A stretch of 21,508 nucleotides of DNA, taken from the NCBI GenBank assembly GCA_035532755.1, contig DATKQI010000117.1:1-21508 (forward strand). Reading direction: 5' to 3'. A model generated the notes under the pieces. The model was given only the letters and a program-made list of their open reading frames with translations, had not been told where the DNA came from and did not search any database. Below are positions 9,194 to 15,866 of this stretch, one piece after another. The position numbers and the translations under genes are program-made. This DNA is from DATKQI01 sp035532755 (GTDB lineage Bacteria > Pseudomonadota > Alphaproteobacteria > Acetobacterales > Acetobacteraceae). Position 1 is the stretch's first letter. Every line of letters begins with the position of its first letter.

Positions 9194-9316
9194 GGCCGGA
9201 AGCCCCCCTGATTGCATGCAGCCTACAACCGCATGTTCGGCAGCGGCGATCACGACATGCGGAACCACCATGGGGGCGGATTCGCCACCGTACGGGCGCG
9301 TGCGTAACATCGGGCG

Positions 9317-10084
9317 ATGCCAACCCTCTCTCCATCCTCCGCGCGCGTGCTGCTCGTCACCGGTGCCGCGAGCGGCATCGGCGCCGCCGTCGTCCGCCGC
9401 CTGGCCGCGCCCGGCACGGGCCTGCTGCTGCACACCAGGAGCAACGAGGTTGGGCTTTCCGCCGTCGCGCAGGCCGCGCGGGCGGCCGGTGCGCCGGTTG
9501 AAACAGCCCTGGGCGACCTTGCCGATCCGGCCCTGCCGGCGGCTTTGGTCGATATCGCGGTCGGGCGCTTCGGCGGGCTTGGCGGGCTGATCCATGTCGC
9601 CGGTTTTGCCGATCCAACCCCGCTCGCCGCGCTGAGCGACGCGGCGCTGGAACACTCGCTGGCGGCGATCCTGGGCAGTTTCGCCCGGTTGGCGCGCGCC
9701 GCCGCGCCGCATCTGCGGGCGGCGGGCGATGCGCGGGTGATCGCGGTCAGCAGTTTCGTCGCCCATGCTTTCCGCCCCGATCTGCCGGTCTTCGCGGCGT
9801 CCGCGGCGGCGAAGGCGGGGCTGGAGGCGCTGGTGCGGGCGCTGGCGATCGAACTCGCCCCATCGGTCTGCGTGAACGCGGTGGTGCCGGGTTTCATCCG
9901 CAAGGATGAGGGGGCAGCCGCGGCACTCGATCCGGCGCGCACTGCCGCCCAGACCGGCCGCATCCCGCTCGCCCGCCTTGGCACCCCTGACGAGGTGGCC
10001 GCGGCCATCGCTTTTCTGGCCGGGCCGGGGGGTAGTTACATTACCGGGCAGGCGCTGCGGGTCGATGGCGGGCTTGTGATTTAG
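9317..10084 (+). CDS. Short-chain dehydrogenase/reductase-family protein with altered active site
   Basis: A Rossmann-fold SDR protein of 255 residues. The cofactor motif TGAASGIG is at 15-22, an acidic GDLAD lies near 66-70, HVAG replaces NNAG at 93-96, a serine pair is at 145-146 (VIAVSSF), and the C-terminus AFLAGPGGSYITGQALRVDG is typical of FabG-like members. The catalytic Tyr-x-x-x-Lys is not intact: the region reads VFAASAAAKAGLEAL, with Phe159 where Tyr is expected and Lys166 three residues late. It may therefore be a non-catalytic or altered SDR. Shine-Dalgarno is weak, and a TAACAT at 9305-9310 could place transcription start at the ATG (leaderless), but this is speculative. It converges on grpE with only 3 bases between the stops. 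Confidence 0.88.
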   Translation: MPTLSPSSARVLLVTGAASGIGAAVVRRLAAPGTGLLLHTRSNEVGLSAVAQAARAAGAPVETALGDLADPALPAALVDIAVGRFGGLGGLIHVAGFADPTPLAALSDAALEHSLAAILGSFARLARAAAPHLRAAGDARVIAVSSFVAHAFRPDLPVFAASAAAKAGLEALVRALAIELAPSVCVNAVVPGFIRKDEGAAAALDPARTAAQTGRIPLARLGTPDEVAAAIAFLAGPGGSYITGQALRVDGGLVI

Positions 10085-10087
10085 CCA

Positions 10088-10702
10088 TCAGGCAGTCGTG
10101 TCCACCTTGGCGGCCTCGGCATCATTGGCCGGCGCGGTCTTGGCGACCACCACCATGGCCGGGCGCAGCAGCCGCCCGTTCAGGGTCCATCCGCGGGTCC
10201 ATGCCTGCAGCACGGTGCCGGGCGGATGCTCGGCCGAGTCCTGCTCGGCCATCGCCTGGTGCAGGTTGGGATCGAACGGTGCGCCGGTCGGGTCGTCGCT
10301 GCGGATGCCGTGGCGCTCCAGCGTGCCGAGGAAGCTGCGTTCGATCCCGGCGAAGCCTTCGCGCAGGCGGGCCACCAGCGCCGGCTCGTCGGCCTCCGCC
10401 GCCGGCAGGCTGTCCAGCCCGCGGCGGAGATTTTCCGCGACCTCCGCCACGTCGGCGGCGAATTTCTGCACCGCGTACAGCCGCGCCTCGTCCACCTCGC
10501 GCCGCGTGCGGGCGCGCAGATTGGCCATCTCGGCCTCGGAGCGCATCCAGCGGTCCCGGAAATCGTCGCGCTCGGCCTCCAGGGCGGCGATGCGCGCGGC
10601 GGCGGCCTGCATCAGCGCCTCGGGGGAGGCGGGCTCCGCCGCGGCAGCCTCGGGCGCAGGTTGCGGTGTGGTCTCGGGATCGGTCTTCGGGGTCTCGCTC
10701 AT
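10088..10702 (-). CDS. grpE: GrpE nucleotide exchange factor
   Basis: GrpE releases ADP from DnaK and is a co-chaperone of the DnaK-DnaJ system. The 204-residue product has an acidic Pro/Ala/Glu-rich N-tail, a long coiled-coil helix (AARIAALEAERDDFRDRWMR, then SEAEMANLRARTRREVDEAR) and the C-terminal beta domain with PFDPNLHQAMAEQDSAEHPP, GTVLQAWTRGWTLNGRLLRP and AMVVVAKT, the family signature. Start ATG at 10702. Neither dnaK, dnaJ nor hrcA is adjacent. The sensor kinase gene ends 50 bases upstream on the same strand, so read-through is possible. Confidence 0.96.
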   Translation of the reverse strand: MSETPKTDPETTPQPAPEAAAAEPASPEALMQAAAARIAALEAERDDFRDRWMRSEAEMANLRARTRREVDEARLYAVQKFAADVAEVAENLRRGLDSLPAAEADEPALVARLREGFAGIERSFLGTLERHGIRSDDPTGAPFDPNLHQAMAEQDSAEHPPGTVLQAWTRGWTLNGRLLRPAMVVVAKTAPANDAEAAKVDTTA

Positions 10703-10752
10703 GCGCGCTCAGTTAGGACGGCGCGCGGCCGCACACAAGCGGGGCGGCGCAT

Positions 10753-12126
10753 TCATGGCCCGCTCGGCAGCCAGATGCGGAAGGTCGCGCCCGCGCCTTC
10801 CTCGCTCTCGATCAGCAGTTGCCCGCGATGGCGGTTGACGATGTGCTTGACGATGGCAAGCCCGAGCCCGGTGCCCCCCACGGCGCGGGAGCGGCCCTTG
10901 TCCACGCGATAGAACCGCTCGGTCAGCCGCGGCAGATGGGCGCGCGGGATGCCGGGCCCGTCGTCTCGCACGGCGATCACCACGCCCGGTCGGGCCGGCC
11001 AGGGGCTGCCGGCCGGAACCGGTTCGGCCGACAGCCCGATCCGCCCGCCCTCCGGCCCATATTTCAGCGCATTGTCCAGCAGGTTGCCCAGCACCTGCGC
11101 CAGCTGGTCGGGGTCGCCCGGCACCGGGGGCAGCGTCTCGGCCAGATCGAGGTCGAGCCGCACATGGCGCGCGGCGATGCGTGGCTCGAACGTCGCCACG
11201 ATGCGGGGAAGAAGCCGGGCGAGATCGACGCGCTCCGAGGGCGGCTGGTGCTCGGTCAACTCCACACGCGACAGGCTCAGCAGGTCGTCGATCAGCCGGT
11301 TCATCCGCGCCGCCTGCTCGGCCATGATCCCGAGGAAGCGGATCTGCGCCGGCGGATCATCCGCCGCGGGGCCGCGCAGCGTGTCGATGAAGCCGATCAG
11401 GCTGGCGAGCGGCGTGCGCAGTTCGTGGCTGGCATTGGCGACGAAATCCGCGCGCATCCGTTCCACCGCCCGCTCGCGCGTGCGGTCCGACAGTACCACC
11501 AGCACCTGACCGCCATCGGAGAGCGGCGTTTCCATGGCGATCACCGTGGCCTGCACCTCCCGCGGCACCGGGGCGGCGAAACTCAACTCCACGCCCTGAA
11601 CCGCGCGATCGGCCAGCGCCCGGTCGATCGCCGCGCGCAGGCCCGGATGGCGCAGCACGGCGGGAATGTCGGCGCCGAAGGCGGCGTGCGCGGCGGCGTT
11701 CGTGCGGCGCACCGACCGGTCGGCCGCCAGTACGATCAGCGGGTCGGGCAGTCGGGCGACGATCGCCTCGTCCGCCCGCAATTGCCGTTCCAGGACATCC
11801 ATTCGCGCGGCCTGGCGGTGGGCCAGCCGCTTCGCCTCACGCGCGAGGACGGCCATCGGTGGCAGGGCCGGTGGTGCGATGGCCGGCAGCCGCGCCGGAT
11901 CGTCCAGCGCCGCACCGCGCAGCACGGCGGAAAGCCGTGCCGCGTCACGCACCCACAGGGCGGCGATGCCGATGGCCGCGATGCCGGTCAGCCCGATCGC
12001 GGTGGGCGCCATCCAGGGCAGATCGGGCCGCAGCCATGTCAACAACAGCCCGGCGACCGGCACGCCGCCGATCGCCACGGCGGCCAACGCAATCGCGCCG
12101 GACCGCAGGCCGGAAGGAGCCGCCAT
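10753..12126 (-). CDS. PhoR-like sensor histidine kinase
   Basis: A membrane sensor kinase of 457 residues that should autophosphorylate and pass phosphate to a response regulator. There are two membrane segments at about 8-30 and 40-58 with almost no periplasmic loop, as in PhoR, and a PAS-like region around 118-215. The H-box FVANASHELRTPLASLIGF carries the phospho-accepting His234. The ATPase domain has the N-box LGNLLDNALKYGPEGG, G1 DDGPGIP, RFYRVDKGRSR and G2 GGTGLGLAIVKHIV. PhoR is the best match by architecture, but the gene is not next to phoB, phoU or pst genes here, so phosphate sensing is only inferred. It starts 14 bases after the lipoprotein gene and is probably cotranscribed with it. 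Confidence 0.9.
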   Translation of the reverse strand: MAAPSGLRSGAIALAAVAIGGVPVAGLLLTWLRPDLPWMAPTAIGLTGIAAIGIAALWVRDAARLSAVLRGAALDDPARLPAIAPPALPPMAVLAREAKRLAHRQAARMDVLERQLRADEAIVARLPDPLIVLAADRSVRRTNAAAHAAFGADIPAVLRHPGLRAAIDRALADRAVQGVELSFAAPVPREVQATVIAMETPLSDGGQVLVVLSDRTRERAVERMRADFVANASHELRTPLASLIGFIDTLRGPAADDPPAQIRFLGIMAEQAARMNRLIDDLLSLSRVELTEHQPPSERVDLARLLPRIVATFEPRIAARHVRLDLDLAETLPPVPGDPDQLAQVLGNLLDNALKYGPEGGRIGLSAEPVPAGSPWPARPGVVIAVRDDGPGIPRAHLPRLTERFYRVDKGRSRAVGGTGLGLAIVKHIVNRHRGQLLIESEEGAGATFRIWLPSGP

Positions 12127-12140
12127 TGATCCGGCGGACG

Positions 12141-13406
12141 TTAGCTGCTTGGCCCGGTCAGCGTCGCCGGCGCCGGCTGGATCATCGTTCCGCCGCCGGG
12201 GGCGATCCGGAACAGCGCGAGCCCGCGCCGAACATGGCCGCCCTGCGTGAGCACGATCGGCCCATCCACGCCGGTGAAGCCGGCCGGGCTGGTGAGCGCG
12301 CCGGCGGTGAAGCCCGGACCGTCAGCCGCGACGCGGGCGATGGCGGCGGCATCGAACGCAAGATCGGCAACCAGCGGCGGCGCGCTGCCGTAGGCCTGGG
12401 TGTATTGGACAGTGAAGGGAATGCGCGTTGTCGGGTCGGGGGCAGGATACCAGGCCCCCGCCAGGCCGGAGACGCCCGCGATCTGGCTGGCCTGCTGCGC
12501 CCAGAGCATCGGACCCATGAGCCGGACCTGCGGTTGGGCCATGTCATAATAAGGCAGTAAAGTTGCCATTTCTCGCAGGTTCTCGCCGGTCGCGGCCAGC
12601 AGCAGCCCGTCGAACGGGGCGGGCGGGATCGGCTGGCGGGCCAAACGATGCGCCAAAACGCGCCCAGCGGCGGTGCCCTGACTGTTCGCGGCCTTGATCC
12701 GCGCATCCAGCGGCCCACGCCGGTTCGCGTAATCCGAGATGTCGCGCGCGGCGGCGTTCATCGACGCGAAGCTTCCTCCGTAAGTCTGGATCCGTGGCGG
12801 CGGATCGCCGGCACTGGCGGCATCCTGCGACAGCGCGGAAGCCAGGGACTGGCCGAACGGGCTGTTCGGCACCAGGGCAGCGAGGCGCGTGCGGCCGCCC
12901 GCCTGCGCAGCGCGCACCAGCCGGCCGACCTGCTGGCCCGGGCTGATGCCCAGAGTCCAGACGCCGGGGCCGGCCTGCTGCGAATCATTGGTGAACGCGA
13001 GCACATTCACCCCGGCGGCGCGCGCCACCGGCGCGACCGCGGCCGTTTCGGGCGCGGTGAGCGGCCCCAGGATCAGCCCGGCCTTCTGGGCGATGGCCTG
13101 CTGCGCGGCGGCGGCCGCCCCGGCCGGAGAGCCCTGCGTGTCGAACGATTCGAGCGGGGGGGAGCCGGGGCCGGACAGCGCGAGCTTCGCCGCGTTCAGC
13201 ATGGCCTGGCCGATGCCGGCCATCGGGCCGGACAGCGGCAGCAGGATCGCCACGCGCCGCCCCGCCGGCGCTACCGCACCCGGCGGCGCTTGCCCCAGGG
13301 ATTGCGGGGCGCCATAGCTGCCGGGGCCGCCATAGGGTCCGACCGCACAGGCCGCCAGGGCCAGGGTGGCGGACAGGAGCACGAATGTCCGACGAATCAC
13401 CTGCAT
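12141..13406 (-). CDS. LpoA-like penicillin-binding protein activator lipoprotein
   Basis: The 421-residue product is a periplasmic-binding-fold lipoprotein of the type annotated as penicillin-binding protein activator (LpoA C-domain) or ABC-type substrate-binding protein. It has a lipoprotein signal peptide (MQVIRRTFVLLSATLALAAC, lipobox LAAC with Cys20), a Gly/Pro-rich linker, then RVAILLPLSGPMAGIGQAML, which opens the Leu/Ile/Val-binding fold, LILGPLTAPETAAVAPVARA and SPGQQVGRLVRAA. In LpoA this domain activates PBP1A in peptidoglycan synthesis from the outer membrane; that role is inferred from fold and from the absence of transporter genes nearby. AGGAGG sits just upstream of ATG 13406. 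The rsmI gene is divergent, and this pairing is common in proteobacteria. Confidence 0.87.
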   Translation of the reverse strand: MQVIRRTFVLLSATLALAACAVGPYGGPGSYGAPQSLGQAPPGAVAPAGRRVAILLPLSGPMAGIGQAMLNAAKLALSGPGSPPLESFDTQGSPAGAAAAAQQAIAQKAGLILGPLTAPETAAVAPVARAAGVNVLAFTNDSQQAGPGVWTLGISPGQQVGRLVRAAQAGGRTRLAALVPNSPFGQSLASALSQDAASAGDPPPRIQTYGGSFASMNAAARDISDYANRRGPLDARIKAANSQGTAAGRVLAHRLARQPIPPAPFDGLLLAATGENLREMATLLPYYDMAQPQVRLMGPMLWAQQASQIAGVSGLAGAWYPAPDPTTRIPFTVQYTQAYGSAPPLVADLAFDAAAIARVAADGPGFTAGALTSPAGFTGVDGPIVLTQGGHVRRGLALFRIAPGGGTMIQPAPATLTGPSS

Positions 13407-14335
13407 TTCCTCCTGCTGACGCCGAATCCGACGATAGCACTGTCCCCCGCGGTCTTGTGCTGGTTTCCACGCCGATCGGCAACCTTGGAGATATGACGCG
13501 GCGGGCCGTGGCCGCATTGCGCACGGCCGACCTGGTGTTGTGCGAGGACACGAGGGTGACGGGACGGCTGCTCTCGGCGCTCGGCATTCGTGCCCGCTTG
13601 CAGGCTTTGCATGATCACAACGAGGAGGGCCGCATTCCCGCGGTACTCGGCCTGTTGCGCCAGGGATGCCGTGTCGTGCTGGTGAGCGACGCCGGGATGC
13701 CGCTGGTATCCGATCCCGGATACCGGCTGGTGCGTGCGGTGATTGACGCCGGGCTGAATGTGGGTGGCGTGCCGGGGCCGAGTGCCGCGCCGCTCGCGCT
13801 GGTGCTGTCTGGCCTGCCGCCGCAGCCGTTCCTGTTCATGGGCTTTCCCCCGCCCCGCCCGGCGGCACGCCGCGTGGCCTTCGCGCGGTTGCGGCAGGCT
13901 GAGCGGGCAGGGCTGTCGGCAACGCTGATCTGGTACGAGGCGCCGCACCGGCTGAGCGAAACCCTGGCCGATGCACTGGCCGTATTCGGCGACCGACCGG
14001 CGGCTGTTGCGCGTGAGCTGACGAAGCGGTTCGAGGAAATCAGGCGCGGCCTTCTGTCTGTTCTTGTCGGCCGCCAGGACGGCGATCCGGCGCGCGGAGA
14101 GATCACCCTGCTGCTTGGCCCGGCCACCGAGGAGCCGGCCAGTGCGGACGATCTGGACCGGATGCTGCGCGAGGCGCTGGCCGCGCACAGCGTGAAAGAC
14201 GCCGCCGATCTGGTGGCTGCGGCCATCGGTCTGCCACGGAAGACCGTGTATGCGCGGGCGCTGGCGCTGAGCCGGGATAAGGGCCCCGCCACCGGATCGC
14301 GGCTGTCAGGCGGGGGCGGCGACTTTCCCGCCTGA
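13385..14335 (+). CDS. rsmI: 16S rRNA (cytidine(1402)-2'-O)-methyltransferase RsmI
   Basis: RsmI uses S-adenosylmethionine to 2'-O-methylate C1402 in the decoding centre of 16S rRNA. The 316-residue product has LVLVSTPIGNLGDMTRRAV at about 25-43, LVLCEDTRVTGRLL, LQALHDHNEEGRIPAVL, VVLVSDAGMPLVSDPGYRLV, VPGPSAAPLALVLSGLP, LIWYEAPHRLSETL and RELTKRFEEIRRG, all diagnostic of the tetrapyrrole-methylase-fold RsmI family. An N-terminal tail of about 22 residues precedes the core. ATG 13385 has GGAG seven bases upstream. Its first 22 bases are antisense to the start of the lipoprotein gene, and its last 30 bases overlap the end of the CBS gene on the other strand. The usual neighbour yraN is absent. 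Confidence 0.95.
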   Translation: MSDESPAFPPADAESDDSTVPRGLVLVSTPIGNLGDMTRRAVAALRTADLVLCEDTRVTGRLLSALGIRARLQALHDHNEEGRIPAVLGLLRQGCRVVLVSDAGMPLVSDPGYRLVRAVIDAGLNVGGVPGPSAAPLALVLSGLPPQPFLFMGFPPPRPAARRVAFARLRQAERAGLSATLIWYEAPHRLSETLADALAVFGDRPAAVARELTKRFEEIRRGLLSVLVGRQDGDPARGEITLLLGPATEEPASADDLDRMLREALAAHSVKDAADLVAAAIGLPRKTVYARALALSRDKGPATGSRLSGGGGDFPA

Positions 14336-14737
14336 ACCGGCGGTCGATTGCCAGACAGCGAGAAGATCGCGGATGCTCATCACGCCGACCAGTGCTTCAT
14401 TGTCGAGAACCGGGACGTGGCGGATGTGATGGCGCGCCATCAGATCGACCACATGATCCAGATCATCTTGCGGGGTGCAGGAGATCACGGTTCGCGTCAT
14501 CAGCGCTGAGACCGGCAGTTCCAGCGCGCGCTGCCCCTGATCGACCAGAGCCCTGAGCAGATCCCGCTCGGACAGCATTCCGAGCACGACATCGCCTTCG
14601 GTTTCGCACGTATCCTTCACCACGATTGCACCGATGTTTTCGCTGCGCAGCAATTTGGCCGCAGTACGAACGGTTTCATGCATGCGAACAGAAACGATAC
14701 GGTTCCGCTTATCACGCAACACATCGTTTATTTTCAT
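14306..14737 (-). CDS. Two-CBS-domain protein
   Basis: A stand-alone CBS pair of 143 residues. CBS pairs bind adenosine-type ligands (AMP, ATP, SAM, NADH) and act as sensors. Repeat 1 spans about 8-62 (VRTAAKLLRSENIGAIVVKD, then VLGMLSERDLLRAL) and repeat 2 about 75-130 (ALMTRTVISCTPQDDLDHVV, then HHIRHVPVLDNEALVGVMSI and RDLLAVW). No enzyme or membrane domain is attached, so its partner is unknown. ATG at 14737 is preceded by GAGAAGG. It is convergent with rsmI and divergent from the GntR regulator gene, sharing a 276-base intergenic region that carries an operator-like palindrome. Confidence 0.92.
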   Translation of the reverse strand: MKINDVLRDKRNRIVSVRMHETVRTAAKLLRSENIGAIVVKDTCETEGDVVLGMLSERDLLRALVDQGQRALELPVSALMTRTVISCTPQDDLDHVVDLMARHHIRHVPVLDNEALVGVMSIRDLLAVWQSTAGSGGKVAAPA

Positions 14738-14797
14738 GGCCTTCTCCCGGTCGTGCGGGACGCTTTCAGGCGTCGTGCGAATGCGGTGTTGATTTTT

Positions 14798-14809
14798 ATG
14801 GTATACAAT
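14798..14809. promoter_or_regulatory. Operator-like palindrome (GntR/FCD-type TGGTATACAA)
   Basis: ATGGTATACAAT is a near-perfect 12-bp palindrome (AT-n-GTATAC-n-AT) in an AT-rich patch of the CBS/gntR intergenic space. FadR/FCD-subfamily GntR regulators typically bind TnGT-n-ACnA-like palindromes, including GTATAC-centred ones, and the neighbouring regulator belongs to this class. It is therefore a good candidate for autoregulation and/or control of the CBS gene. TACAAT inside it also resembles a -10 box, but I see no matching -35. Confidence 0.5.
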
Positions 14810-14940
14810 ATGCCAATTTCCGGATCAATGCCATTCGCGGTGACGACGGCATGCGTGCGCCAACGTGAAGGACGGGGTCTTGGCGAAGGAGCAATGCAGG
14901 GACCGGAGGCGGACGTTGGCCAGCCGGGAGGCAAAATGCC

Positions 14941-14968
14941 TTGCGTGTCTGGTGGCATACCTTATACA
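14941..14968 (+). promoter_or_regulatory. Possible promoter for the gntR-led cluster
   Basis: TTGCGT at 14941-14946 is followed after 16 bases by TATACA at 14963-14968, a moderate sigma-70-like match. It would give a start near 14975, about 40 bases ahead of the ATG at 15014. If real, it excludes the longer GntR start at 14936. Confidence 0.4.
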
Positions 14969-15013
14969 TTAGCCAGTAGCCCAGAACGACAATGGGAGGC
15001 CGGGAACGCCGCG

Positions 15014-15787
15014 ATGGAGAAAACGCCCAGATTTCCTCGGTTGAAGGTCGAGCCGCTGGAGATCAACGTCGGGTTGCGCAGGCTTGCCTGTGACGCCATC
15101 AAGCATGCCATTACCGAAACGGATATCTATGGCACCCGGGGTGCGATCCGCCTGGATGAGCGGCAGCTATCGCAGGATCTGGGAGTGAGCCGCACGCCCA
15201 TCCGCGAGGCGTTGACGGTGCTTGAGCAGGAAGGCTTCGTGCGGTCGGTCCCGCGCCGCGGCATCTATGTCGTGCGCAAGACCAAGCGCGAAATCGTCGA
15301 AATGATCATGGTATGGGCGGCCATCGAGAGCATGGCGGCGGGGCTTGCCTCCATTCGATCTGCGCAGGAAGACCTGCATCAGCTTCGCGAAATCTTCACC
15401 GAATTCGGCACCGACCCTGCGACGCACATCACGGAATATTCCCAGGCAAACATGGTCTTTCACAAGACCATCATCCGCCTTGGAGGATGTGCGCTCATGA
15501 CCGATTTGACGGAAAATCTTTTCATTCACATGCGCGCCGTTCGGGAAGTGACCATGCGGCAGGATAACCGGGTCCAGCGTTCGATCGTCGAGCATATGAA
15601 TATCATTTCTGCCATGGAACGGCGCGATGCCGAGGCGGCGGAGCGCCTTGTGCGTGAGCATACGCTTGGCCTTGCGGCGCATATCGAAAAGCACGGCGGA
15701 TTTCTGGACGATTTGCAGCAGGGCTTCAAAAGCGATGATGCCCCGCAGATGCGTGTGCGCCGAAGCGGAGGCGGCCGTTCGGCTTAG
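15014..15787 (+). CDS. GntR-family transcriptional regulator (FCD/FadR subfamily)
   Basis: A DNA-binding regulator of 257 residues from ATG 15014. The winged helix-turn-helix has RLDERQLSQDLGVSRTPIRE at about 47-66, then LTVLEQEGFV and VPRRGIYVV. The C-terminal helical FCD domain, with FHKTIIRLGG and IVEHMNIISAMERRDAEAAE, usually binds an organic acid, often through a metal. Being first in line and 79 bases before the ThDP-enzyme gene, it probably controls the cluster in response to a carboxylate such as oxalate; the ligand is inferred. The start is uncertain: ATG 14936 has a close GGGAGG and would add 26 residues not resembling the family, while 15014 gives the usual FCD-regulator N-terminus but a more distant Shine-Dalgarno. 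Confidence 0.9.
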   Translation: MEKTPRFPRLKVEPLEINVGLRRLACDAIKHAITETDIYGTRGAIRLDERQLSQDLGVSRTPIREALTVLEQEGFVRSVPRRGIYVVRKTKREIVEMIMVWAAIESMAAGLASIRSAQEDLHQLREIFTEFGTDPATHITEYSQANMVFHKTIIRLGGCALMTDLTENLFIHMRAVREVTMRQDNRVQRSIVEHMNIISAMERRDAEAAERLVREHTLGLAAHIEKHGGFLDDLQQGFKSDDAPQMRVRRSGGGRSA

Positions 15788-15817
15788 CCAGCCATTTCCG
15801 ACGACTGATGAAGGGAA

Positions 15818-15840
15818 CAGCCAGCTTTCTATTGGCTGGA
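15818..15840 (+). repeat. Short inverted repeat upstream of the ThDP-enzyme gene
   Basis: In the 79-base gap between gntR and the ThDP-enzyme gene, CCAGC and GCTGG (also read as AGCCA and TGGCT) flank TTTCTATTG. The arms are only 5 bp. It may be a weak hairpin in the leader or a regulator half-site; AGCCAG also occurs at the end of gntR and near 14970. Confidence 0.25.
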
Positions 15841-15866
15841 GCAAGTGAACAAAGGATTGAGAGGCA

